This document shows positions 55,366-64,000 of a DNA stretch of 64,000 nucleotides, piece after piece. The stretch's first letter is position 1. Each line of letters opens with the position of its first letter. The DNA comes from Gari tellinella. Lineage: Eukaryota > Mollusca > Bivalvia > Cardiida > Psammobiidae. The position numbers and the translations under genes were made by a program. Location: the NCBI GenBank assembly GCA_922989275.2, contig OV277864.1, positions 50,777,550 through 50,841,549 on the forward strand, read 5' to 3'. The notes below the pieces were generated by a model. That model worked only from the letters and a program-made list of their open reading frames with translations, was not told the origin of the DNA and ran no database searches.

Positions 55366-55431
55366 ACCAGTGCATACCCTAATGAGACGCCGCGTAACGC
55401 GGCGTCTCATCAGTGTCTACACTGTTTGCCA
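55366..55431. repeat. Hybrid core I (b ends, a apex)
   Basis: CCAGTGCATACCCTAATGAG and GTCTACACTGTTTGCC belong to the I-b outer block, while GACGCCGCGTAACGCGGCGT is the I-a apex. Confidence 0.75.
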
Positions 55432-55826
55432 GTGTCCACTTTAGAAGACACTAGGCTTAAATAGGGAAGAATAGCATCTTCTCCTCTTAAAGCTGTTTCT
55501 GGTCTTTTGCGCAGTAAATGCGTGTTCATGTTGAGCGATTGTTAACACGGTGGTTTTGTTGGAGGTAATGTGGTTTTGTTTGTCAAGTGAACTATATATT
55601 GCTCTGTTTGTTCATCGTTATAGTCAATTTCAAAATTGTCAGCGTGCTCGCTTATTGATTCCATGTTTGGGATGCATGGAGAATACTGATATTTGTAGGA
55701 GTCCTAGTGCAGTATAGAATATTTTAAATACTACATAATTATCATGATTGTGTCCACCAAACCCTATGATGTGACTACCCATTTTATTCGTATGAGTTAT
55801 CATAGTATAGAGAGGATGCTTATTGT

Positions 55827-56078
55827 TTAACCCTTTTCCCCCATAGAAGCGACTTTTAGCGAATATGATTTATTCCTCCGCTGAAGAAAATAGTTCCAAT
55901 TTAATCAGTCATGAATTTATATTATAGGGAATATTTTTTATATTCTAGCACATGAAAGCTTAAAGCAGGCTGAAAGTAAAGCAGAATACGCCTCAATGCG
56001 CATTCTGCTTTACTTTCAACCTGCTTTAAGTAGTCACCTATTTTCAATTCTAGAAAAAGTACATGTAAAGGGTCAATG
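55827..56078. mobile_element. MITE TTAA-a with core II-a
   Basis: TTAACCCTTTTCCCCCATAG; core at 55961-56032 (apex CGCCTCAATGCG). The right end GTAAAGGGTCAA is worn. Confidence 0.78.
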
Positions 56079-56109
56079 GTGAAAACTTTAGAAAGCATTA
56101 ATGCATTTT

Positions 56110-56250
56110 GTTTTATATGCTTGTGTATACGTTGAGGGCCTTATGGAAGATTGGTCTTTACCAAATGATCTCCCTCTCTCTTTAAATAAAGACTTTATTG
56201 TTATTCTTATTATTGTTGTTATTATTATTATTATTATTATTATTGCTTTT
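56110..56250. repeat. Retroposon tail with (ATT)n
   Basis: GAGGGCCTTATGGAAGATTG, GGTCTTTACCAAATGATC and AATAAAGACTTTATTGTTAT lead into (ATT)n. The mirrored copy lies at 61205-61315. It looks like the 3' end of a non-LTR element with a microsatellite tail. Confidence 0.55.
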
Positions 56251-56281
56251 CACGCTGTTTTAGGGCACTGCTACATACTGC

Positions 56282-56472
56282 CAGTGTGGAGAACACGCTT
56301 TCCCGTTTTAACGAAAACAACGATGTAAACGTAAAAAAATACAATGTAGAAAATGACAGTTATTCTGACAATATTTATGATTATTTGTTTTAATCTGAGT
56401 GACAAAAAAAAATTGAAGCCTGATCAGACGCCTGGTTACACGGCGAACGAACAGGCTCCAAACACTTTGCAT
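56282..56472. repeat. Worn TA-c MITE
   Basis: CAGTGTGGAGAACACGCTTT and a decayed core with CTGATCAGACGCCTGGTTAC; the right arm is missing. Confidence 0.5.
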
Positions 56473-56490
56473 TGGATATGCTTGTCTTAG

Positions 56491-56853
56491 TACAGCGCTC
56501 CCTCTCTACAACGACATCCAGTTGGAGACCAAAAAATATGCGTTGTTCGGAGGGAGTCGTTGTATAGGGAGGTAATTTGGCTTATATTTGCAAACAGCTT
56601 GAATCCGGATCAGACGCCGCGTAACGCGGCGTCTGATCTGGATTCAAGCTTTTTGTCACTCGCCATTAAGTTTTTTTCTATCAAAAGGTCCATTATGTAA
56701 CTTTGAGAAAAACAGCAGACGACATATAACGGCAGACGGTCATTGCAGCCATAAAAGGTTTGGACATAAGTGTCTTTTTTAGGGAACTGCGACAGGGTCG
56801 TTGTAAGGAGTGAGTCTTTGTTGGGAGGGCAGTTGTAGAGAGGGAACACTGTA
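56491..56853. mobile_element. MITE TA-b with core I-a
   Basis: TACAGCGCTCCCTCTCTACA to GTAGAGAGGGAACACTGTA; core at 56589-56655. Minus-strand frames over it are artefacts. Confidence 0.88.
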
Positions 56854-56919
56854 CATGTATAAACACATTTATTGGGGAAAGAACACAGTCTTCCTCATTG
56901 TAAATTATTGCATGTACTG

Positions 56920-57115
56920 TACAGTCGAACTTCGATATCTCGACTCGCTTAACTCGAACTATCTGATAGTTCGACACATGAACTGAATTATTTCATGTGG
57001 GGTTAAGTCGAAAATACCCATATTTCAAAGTTTAAACGTGACTAAGCCACGTTTTAACTTTGAAATACGGGTATGTTCGTCAAAACTGACTTCGAGATAT
57101 GGAAGTTCGACTGTA
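56920..57115. mobile_element. MITE TA-d
   Basis: TACAGTCGAACTTCGATATC and ATATGGAAGTTCGACTGTA; core AACGTGACTAAGCCACGTTT. Confidence 0.88.
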
Positions 57116-58333
57116 CATATATTTGAAATGCTAAAAGCCAAATGTACCCACTAAACCTACCATCACTAAACACGATGCGATTACTCATTAGCATCGTCTC
57201 TTCGAAAAGTCACAGCTATAGGCTTAAAATAGACTAAAATCAAATGGTGTAGACTGTAGAAAGAGAAAAGAAGGCAAATGAAAACCAAATACATGTATGT
57301 GGTATATTGTTTCGGGTTGTTTGGTTTTTTCGTTTTTTTTAGCTCACCTGGCACGAAGTGCCAAGGTGAGCTTTTAGGATCGCTAAGTGGTCAGCTATCT
57401 TCTAAAAACGCTCTTTGGTATGGGTTAAACTCCCTCTAAACTGTCACTGTATAGACTTTGTTTTGGCTAAAACTAGTTCCGGGCGTGTCTCCAGTGTAGA
57501 ATGGACAGTCTTTTTATCTTGATTATGTCCTCTATAAAATTATGCCATGGCATATTTGTCATTATTAGGTGTATATGGACGCCACAATTAATGAAATATG
57601 CACACATATAGTTTGTTGCGATTAAAACGCGAGCGATCTTTACTAAAATAGGGAGCTAATACATAAGAATTAATATGAATCTTATCGATTACCTCCCCTT
57701 TTCAGCTCAGCTTAGCTTCATAACTATTATTATTATCCAGTTTACAATTACCTCCCTTTTTAGCGAGGACGCTACTGTATAATTGTACTGCATGCTATGA
57801 ATTCTATTGTGTATTGATTGATTGAGTTGGGTTTTACGGCACCGCGACACATGAAATGGTCATATGGCATAAGAAGTGTCAAAATGATTACCTACGGTAC
57901 CATACAACTTGTTATTGCATGTTATTGCTCATGGACATGTTATGTCCTTTGCTGAGTAAAACTTATCTACATTTTTATCAGTCAGTAAACTTTATTCGAC
58001 CTACAGTACGTGTTAGACAGTTGGACGTCTGCAAATATGTCGTCTGCAGTAAATACCAAAGTTCATATAACTGCCATTGCTTTTAGAAAGTTATTCGTAT
58101 AGTTTCATATCGATCCAAATCGTTCAGAATTGGCAAAACAATGTTATCCATAGCGTGCCAGAACTGTGTTTCCTTTCCCGTGGCGAGTTTTCAATGGTAA
58201 TGTCAATGCCGTATAAAGCAGGCTGAGGGAACGACATAAAGCTCTTTTAGAAGCTCTCTGTTTTATCTCTCAATCTGGCTTGCTTTAAACATCCATTCCA
58301 CATGGTAAGATCCATATGTTTCTATGGCTTTTT
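57116..58333. repeat. Fragments; no gene
   Basis: 57339-57372 is a lone AGCTCACCTGGCACGAAGTG hairpin related to the 51781 repeat. 57810-57870 (TTGATTGATTGAGTTGGGTT, then TTTACGGCACCGCGACACAT) is a dispersed repeat with an inverted copy at 63630-63672. A worn core II-b (AAAGCTCTTTTAGAAGCTCT) lies at 58210-58300. Confidence 0.5.
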
Positions 58334-58876
58334 AAAGCGACTCGCAACCAGATGGTGCATTAAAAATAGTAATTTGTAAATATGTGTCAAACGCTTATAT
58401 ATAAATGGTAAAGAATTAGTTTAGGATAAGAAATTCTGTTTAAAAAAATGTATTTCAATAAAAAAAAATACTGGTCTCTGGTGGGATTCGAACTCGGGGC
58501 CCGGCATTGGCGGACAGAAGGCAAAATAGGGGAAACCGCTTAGACCAATGGACCACGGAACTATCCGTTTATCTCGGATCGATTTAACGTATTTCAATGT
58601 GTAGCGATCGAAAGTGCATACAACTTCGTAATTCCGCTGGGGTTTATGTCTGAGCCCGTGTAGAGAAGCAACAACAACAACTATACCGTCTACTAGTCGG
58701 TATAGAAAAACGATGGAAAATATCTAAAAATCTAAGATTCGGTGACGATTCCTGAAACTTTTTTTGGACTGATCATATTTTTTTAATGTCAGAAGCCAAA
58801 TAATGCCACAAATTTGCTTTTATTTGAGTATTTTATTTTATTTTGACAAGTACACCATCCGGTTGCGAGTCCCTTT
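58334..58876. mobile_element. GACTCGCAACC-ended element with tRNA-like insert
   Basis: AAAGCGACTCGCAACCAGAT and GGTTGCGAGTCCCTTTGAG; the B box (GGGATTCGAACTC) and A-box side are retained on the minus strand at 58480-58560. 58877-59273 shows no gene. Confidence 0.85.
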
Positions 58877-59273
58877 GAGACGGCCTGATAAAACACGAAA
58901 GAACATCTCTAAACATGTATAGGAATAAGTAAATGTGCTAACAGGCGTCTCTATAGTATAAGATAATCATACTACAAAATGAACTAGCTTTGAATAATTA
59001 TACTTTATTTATTCTGTATAAAGATGGACGACAATTGGTGACAGCTATTCCCTATCTAAAAATAGTATGTATATATGCATTTCGAGTACATGTATATTAA
59101 ATTATATATTGCACGATATCATCAGTGGTTAGATATTCTCAAGGTTGTCTTGCTTACATGTATTAATAAGAAAACTTAATATCTTGTTAAACTTTTCATC
59201 AGGCAAGTAAACTACTTTAACCATTTCATCGCACTATTCTTTAGGGACTCCTGTCTGTACATTGGTTGCAATA

Positions 59274-59641
59274 TACAGCGCCCCTCTCTAAAACGACACC
59301 CAATCCATGGGAGACACCGATTATGTGCGTTGTTCGGAGGGAGTCGTTATAGGGAGGGAATTAAGCTTACATTTGCAAACAGCTTGAATCCAGATCAGCA
59401 GCCGCGTTACGCGTCGTCTGATCTGAATTCAAGCTGTTTGTCACTCGTTATTATAGTTCTTCTATCAAAATGTCCACTTATAAGAAACTTTGAGAAAGAA
59501 CAACAGCCGATAATTTCAAGCAGACGGTATTGCAGCATTAAAACGTTAGACATAATTGTCCTGTTTAAGGGAACTACGGCAAGGGCCGTTGTAAGGAGAG
59601 AGTCGTTGTTTAGATGGCCGTTGTAGGAAGGGAACACTGTA
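59274..59641. mobile_element. MITE TA-b with core I-a
   Basis: TACAGCGCCCCTCTCTAAAA to GGAAGGGAACACTGTA; the core at 59374-59441 has a slightly imperfect apex. Confidence 0.85.
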
Positions 59642-59679
59642 TTGGAAATACCATAGCGACGAGTAAACATGACCAACAG

Positions 59680-59913
59680 TGTACCTGTGAAGTGTACACT
59701 TGTCCTAGTAGATAGGTAAACAGTGTAGTCCCTGCTCGTAGGGCTCCCACACTGAAGAGTCTTCTGACCAGGATTTATACCGGTTGCCGTTTTGCAATAA
59801 TTAATGATTTGAAGCACAATGAGTGAATATATACCAGTGCGTGTACCAAACAGTTTTGATCCTGATCAGACGCCACGTAACGCGGCGTCTGATCAGGGTC
59901 CAAACTGTTTGCC
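59680..59913. repeat. Worn core I-b and a full core I-a
   Basis: 59710-59790 (AACAGTGTAGTCCCTGCTC ... AGGATTTATACCGGTTGCC) is a decayed I-b. 59847-59912 is a good I-a (CAAACAGTTTTGATCCTGAT). Confidence 0.65.
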
Positions 59914-60110
59914 AACTCAACCTTAGTTGCATAAAGCGATGAATGGATCATCTAACTATCTAGTCACGTCCAAAGTTGTAGCTTTTCTGCCAACTGATAT
60001 ATGAGTATCAATTGTTTTGTGCGAACCTTTTTCATTGTGCGTATGAAGTTCATTGCCCTGTCTATGCATGGTGGTTATGTGAAGTTTGCGGACTAGAGTA
60101 CATCTACGAC

Positions 60111-60473
60111 TACAGTGCCCCCTCTCTACAACGGTCCTCCCAACAACGATTCCCTCCTTACAACGACCTATGTCGCAGTTCCCTATCAAGAACAATTATG
60201 TCTTACGCTTTTACTGCTGCAATATCGTCTACTTAAATTGGCCGTCTGCTGTTTTTCTCAAGTAACATAATGGACATTTTGACAGGAACAAACAACTTAA
60301 TGACGAGTGACAAATACCTTGAATCCAGATCAGACGCCGCTTTAAGCGGCGTCTGGTCTGGATCCAAGCTGTTTGCAAATGAAGCCAATTTCCCTCCCTC
60401 TAACGACTTCCTCCGAAAAACGCACAGAGTTTGTGTCTCTCATTGGGTGTCGCTATAGAGAGGGAGCGCTGTA
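60111..60473. mobile_element. MITE TA-b with core I-a, inverted relative to 59274
   Basis: TACAGTGCCCCCTCTCTACA to ATAGAGAGGGAGCGCTGTA; core at 60311-60377. The two neighbours are in opposite orientation. Confidence 0.88.
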
Positions 60474-60546
60474 AAAAAAACCAGTTCAGTATACAGTTTA
60501 GGGTTGCCAAGTGGAACGGAAACGTGTACAAAAACTTTAACTGCGT

Positions 60547-61106
60547 TACAGTGTTTCCTCTCTACAACGACATCCACTGGACGACACATGTTGTGTGTTG
60601 TTGTTCGGAGGGAGTCGTTATGGAGAGGGGACGTTACGACTTGGTTTACTAATACAAACAACTAATCAGAGCTCCAGATAAAGGGGTATTTCAAAAACTA
60701 AAATCTTTATTTCTGATTTAAACCCTATGGTGCCACTACTCATTAGAATCGTCTCAAAGACATGATTCTTATGAGTAGTAACACCATAGGATTTGATGCT
60801 TAAATCAGTGAGAAAATGTTTGATTTATACAGTTAACTCCCTCTTAACTGGAGCCCTAAGAGCTTGAATCCAGATCAGACGCCGCTTTTGTCACTCGTCA
60901 TTATATAATCATTTATTCTATTTAAAATCTCCCCTTATAAATGTATATGTAACTTTGAGAAAAATCAGCAGACGACAAAGTCAAATTTAAGCAGACGATA
61001 ATTGCAGCAATGAAAGCTTTAGACATAACTGTCCTATTTAGGGAATAGTGGTAACGGTCGTTGTAAGGAGGGACTCGTTTTTTGGAGGGCCGTTGTCGAG
61101 AGGGTA
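60547..61106. mobile_element. MITE TA-b split by a CAGGG MITE
   Basis: TACAGTGTTTCCTCTCTACA; after CGACTTGGTTTAC it is interrupted by the CAGGG MITE 60668-60857, then half of core I-a (AGCTTGAATCCAGATCAGAC) and the right half of TA-b (GGGCCGTTGTCGAGAGGGTA). Confidence 0.78.
60668..60857. mobile_element. MITE CAGGG, nested
   Basis: AGAGCTCCAGATAAAGGGG ... CTTAACTGGAGCCCT around core III. Inserted in the TA-b core. Confidence 0.85.
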
Positions 61107-61204
61107 CATATCTCTACAAGAAAGCGTAAATTTTGGCTGGAATTTGTTGTAGAATAGCCTAGGGGCGAAAACTTATTTTTTCGAAGTTTGGGATAGGAAC
61201 GAAT

Positions 61205-61700
61205 TTACAATAATAATAATAATAATAATTATAATAATAATAAAGACGTTATTTAACGAGATAACTGATTTGGTAAAGACCAATCTTCCATAAGGCCCTC
61301 AACATATATACAAGCACATATAATTAAAACAAAAGACATTTCATACAAAACAAATAATTAACAATATAACAATACAATGTACATTAATTGAAATACAATG
61401 GAGTCTAGCTGAGAGAGCACGTATATGACCTCTATATCAGTGTCTCCATGCACAGTTAGAGATTTTGATACCGATTTAAAGTTCTTCGGGCCAAAACACC
61501 TAGATATAAACCGTGTATTAAATTATGCATGGTATTGAGCACTGCTAGTCGATTGGTCTATAGTTTTAGGGCGAAAGAAAATGAAAGGCACAGTGACATA
61601 GTAACCTTAACTGTATGTTGTTTGACCTAGTTCACGTCACAGGTCACTAACTTACACGCACGCTGAAAAATGCACGAGGGGTTTGCTTGCCGTTACATAA
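61205..61700. repeat. Reverse retroposon tail with (AAT)n
   Basis: (AAT)n, then GTTATTTAACGAG, GGTAAAGACCAATCTTCC and ATAAGGCCCTCAA mirror 56110-56250. The sequence beyond may be the body of the element but has no readable frame. Confidence 0.5.
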
Positions 61701-61752
61701 ATCAGGCTCCAGCTAGATGGAAGTAACTATAACTTAAAACTATATAATTTTA

Positions 61753-61949
61753 TACAGTCGAACATCGATACTTCAAACTCGCGTTAGTTCGAACATACCG
61801 TATTTCAAAGTTAAAACGTGGCTAAGCCACGTTTTAACTTTGAAATACGCGTTTGTTCGATTTAAGCGAGATTGATTTATCGAAATTAGACCTTTGAAAT
61901 ACTGGTAAGGTCGATTTAAGCGAGTTCGAAGTATCAAGTTGCGACTGTA
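61753..61949. mobile_element. MITE TA-d
   Basis: TACAGTCGAACATCGATACT and GTATCAAGTTGCGACTGTA; core AAAGTTAAAACGTGGCTAAG with mirror. Confidence 0.85.
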
Positions 61950-61993
61950 TATCTAAATATGTATACCATCTTACATGTTTTAACCTTACCCAG

Positions 61994-62130
61994 TGACTGT
62001 GAAGAACTCTTTCGAATCTAATGTAGTCACCGCAACGGGTTTGGTGGAGACACAAGGAAGTAAGGATTTTAATAACTCCAGTAAAATCATTTCCTTCATT
62101 GCACAAGCGGAAATCACCTACGGTACATGT
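61994..62130 (+). CDS. Candidate exon, F5/8 type C (discoidin)-like
   Basis: 137 nt between the acceptor TTTTAACCTTACCCAG and donor TGT|GTAAGC. The frame reads TVKNSFESNVVTATGLVETQ, then GSKDFNNSSKIISFIAQAEI and TYGTC. About three quarters of codons begin with a purine, as in real coding DNA. TGLVETQG followed by a strand ending in ..xxTYG resembles the TG(V/I)xTQG ... SYKVxYS region of F5/8 type C (discoidin) domains, which bind glycans or lipids outside cells. The domain call is inference from a short match. A minus-strand frame over the same bases (VISACAMKEM.., with its own AG/GT borders) is the main alternative. No neighbouring exon was found. Confidence 0.35.
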
Positions 62131-62140
62131 GTAAGCCAGG

Positions 62141-62332
62141 AAAACTTCTCTTTTACGACCACTAAATCGTGTTAAATACTATATGTTTAAGACAAGTGAC
62201 TGCCTAAAGCAATGCGACGATAAAGAAGAAAGCTCCTTTACTGTTTTACTGTCACCTTGCTTTAAGCTGTCACGTGTCTTTTAAACAATTAGCCTTCCTT
62301 TCAGTTGTCTTAATAGAGGGTTTTTACTGAAT
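62141..62332. mobile_element. MITE TA-a, worn
   Basis: TTTTACGACCACTAAATCGT ... TTAATAGAGGGTTTTTACTG; core II-b with apex AAGCTCCTTTACTG. A further worn core II (62385-62465) follows. Confidence 0.65.
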
Positions 62333-62590
62333 ATCGATATGGTTTAAAGACATGTGCTTTAGGCTTTCTCTAATATAGATTGAATCAGGTGGTTGCTTAT
62401 AGCATGCTGAAGTATAATGGAGAGCTCCTATGAGAGCTTTCTGCTTTACTTTAAGCCTCCCTTTAAGCTCATATATGGAACTATGAAATGCTTTTTTCAT
62501 GATTGATTTCCCATTTTAACTCCTAGCTAAGACTTCGTTTCTCAATGTAGGAATTATTGGAGGCGTATTTATGGACAAATGGGTTAGAGC

Positions 62591-62782
62591 AGAGCTCCAG
62601 ATAACGGGAGTATTTCAAAAATTAAAATCTTTATTCCTGCTTTAAACCCTATGGTGTCACTACTCATTAGAATCGTCTCAAAGAGACGATTCTAATGAGT
62701 AGTAACACCATAGGAGTTTATGCTAAATAAGTGAGAAAAAAATGAATTTGTGCAGTTTACTCCCACTTATCTGGAGTCCTGG
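62591..62782. mobile_element. MITE CAGGG with core III
   Basis: AGAGCTCCAGATAACGGG ... CTTATCTGGAGTCCTG; the core stem has GTCTCAAAGAGACGATTCTA. Confidence 0.85.
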
Positions 62783-63013
62783 GTCAGAGCACGATCCTAT
62801 TGGAGCTTTCTACCTTGCTTTCATCTGGCTCTCAGCTGTCAATGTAATCAACTCTGTTTAATATCGCCTGATTTTAAAATAGTTGCAATAGTTGCATGCA
62901 CTTATACTTTATTCATGATCAAATTATTCTGTTGATTCTTACCCTCGTCGCTTTATTGTTGTCTGATTCAGTATTGACGTTTTTAAGTGCGTTCGTACTA
63001 TGTAATTTATATT

Positions 63014-63232
63014 ACAATAAAGTCTCTCTCTATATATATTACGTACACTAAAACGAAGGCTAGTTGTGTGTATGAAAGACATGGGACAGCTTAAAGCAAG
63101 GGCACAGTAAAACAGAAATCTCCTAGGAGCTTTCTGTTTTACAATCACCTTGCTTAAAGCATTCACTTGACCTGTCGTAAACATCTAATGATTAACACAA
63201 TTTAGTGGTCGTAATAGAGAGGTTTTACTGTA
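63014..63232. mobile_element. MITE TA-a with core II-b
   Basis: AATAAAGTCTCTCTCTATAT on the left; TGGTCGTAATAGAGAGGTTT then TACTGTA on the right; hairpin around AAATCTCCTAGGAGCTTT. Confidence 0.8.
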
Positions 63233-63359
63233 TAGCAAGATCCTCAAGGCTGTTACCCTCGTGTTCTTTACAACCATGTTTGATTGCTCATGATTCTATA
63301 AAATGACATTGAGATGCTTTTATTAGTATGCATATGATATTCAACAAAAAGTATGTTTG

Positions 63360-63613
63360 CAGGGCTACCATTTCGCCGGATTTTTCCTAAATATTCGGAT
63401 TTTTGCTAGTACACGGTAGCTTAAAGCAGGCTGAAATTAAAGCAGAATGCGCCTCAAGGCGCATTCTGCTAAACTTCCAGTCTGCTTTAAGCAGGTACGT
63501 GTCAACAAAACTAGAAACAGGCGATGGGGTAAAGGTACAATTCGTAAAACCGCACTTGAAAAAATGCAAATTTGGAAATCTTAGGATTTTTCATGTCAAC
63601 TTATGGCAGCCCT
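63360..63613. mobile_element. TTAA-a variant with CAGGGCTGCC arms
   Basis: CAGGGCTACCATTTCGCCGG ... CAACTTATGGCAGCCCTG, core II-a at 63420-63490. Same element as 36765-37021. Confidence 0.8.
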
Positions 63614-63815
63614 GTGTTTGACTGTCATTTAATGTGTCGCGGTGCCGTAAAACCTAATTCAATCAATCGATTATTAAATATATTACAGTAGGCTTGCCCT
63701 GCCTGTCTCTCTCACTAGAAAGTGTCGGTGTATTTAAAACAGGTAACATCTTAATGCAGATCTAAAGTAATACTCTTTTTATGGGCTTTCTGCATTATTT
63801 TCATATTGTTTCAAG

Positions 63816-63920
63816 CACAGGGGTCTATACCGCTTTCTTGTTTCTACATACTACTTATATACTAACAAGTGTTAGTATATAAGTAGTATGTAGAAACAAC
63901 AAGCGGTATAGACCCCTGTG
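63816..63920. repeat. Short hAT-like foldback, about 50-bp arms
   Basis: CACAGGGGTCTATACCGCTT ... AGCGGTATAGACCCCTGTG, near-perfect mirror with a minimal loop (AACAAGTGTT). GTTTCAAGC flanks both sides, an 8-9 bp duplication. The host is a worn core II sequence. Confidence 0.85.
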
Positions 63921-64000
63921 GTTTCAAGCAGTTACCTGAAAATAAGGTATTTGGGGTGATTTTGATTATAGGTGAAACATAAAGGTGATTATAATAAGGT

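Noticed and set aside
59407..59817. 136-codon minus-strand frame, and the 138-codon plus-strand frame at 30274-30690
   Set aside because: Both lie over TA-b MITEs. The GC-rich core I-a palindrome lacks stops in several frames and creates such frames at every copy.

Overview
The window looks like intron-rich, AT-rich animal DNA, most likely from a bivalve mollusc. This rests on one conserved metazoan gene split into short exons with GT-AG borders, on a very dense layer of short inverted-repeat elements (MITEs), and on dispersed repeats of a kind I associate with bivalve genomes. The species cannot be named from the sequence. There are no bacterial-style genes, CRISPR arrays, rRNA genes or origins. 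Almost all longer open frames fall on repeat palindromes and are not genes.

Two genes are supported. (1) A BORCS8 orthologue on the minus strand runs from about 15.3 kb (possibly 16.3 kb) down to 3.3 kb. Five exons join in phase and read through the conserved BORCS8 core: 14616-14705, 12585-12697, 9487-9551, 7403-7510 and 3335-3404. Exon 15298-15336 and a 7-nt start exon 16271-16277 are weaker. BORCS8 is a subunit of BORC, the lysosome-surface complex that recruits ARL8 and kinesin. (2) The first coding exon of an ABCG-family half transporter lies on the plus strand at 34643-34775, behind a TATA box, and stops inside its Walker A motif at a GT donor. No later exon was recognised. Weaker coding signals are a possible discoidin-like exon (61994-62130), a broken Ty3/Gypsy reverse transcriptase fragment (28856-29110, minus) and a broken Tc1-like transposase (about 13694-14310, minus).

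The rest is repeats. The arms define families: TTAA-a (arm CCATTACCCCATAGCC), TTAA-b (arm CTCTTTGAACCCTAGTC), TTAA-c (arm CCCTTAGCC), all flanked by TTAA; TA-a (TACAGTAAAACCTCTCTA), TA-b (TACAGTGTTCCCTCTCTAC), TA-c (TACAGTGGAGAATCTGTTA), TA-d (TACAGTCGAACTTCGATAT), all with TA ends; and CAGGG (CAGGGCTCCAGATAAG, 5-6 bp target duplication). Most carry a 60-75 nt near-perfect palindrome in the middle. These palindromes form a few core classes: core I (GCAAACAG ends plus a TGATCAGA box; variants a and b), core II (CTTAAAGCA ends plus AGTAAAGCAGAA; variants a and b), core III (ACTCATTAGAATCGTCTC), and a rarer core IV. The same core occurs inside unrelated arms, and hybrid cores exist. This modular hairpin system is the most unusual thing in the window.

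Layout: 0-16 kb, BORCS8 with MITE-packed introns. 16.5-19.3 kb, an element of about 2.8 kb with AAGGCCGACC termini. 20.6-22.9 kb, an element with poly-C termini and a 636-bp tandem duplication. 24-25.7 kb, tRNA-like sequences and a foldback. 25.7-28.1 kb, a composite element with ATGC-rich terminal repeats. 28-34 kb, a broken retroelement and MITEs. 34.6 kb, ABCG exon 1. 35-64 kb, presumed ABCG intron or intergenic sequence with dense MITEs, a repeat carrying the mirrored hairpin AGCTCACCTGAGC, and the candidate discoidin exon.
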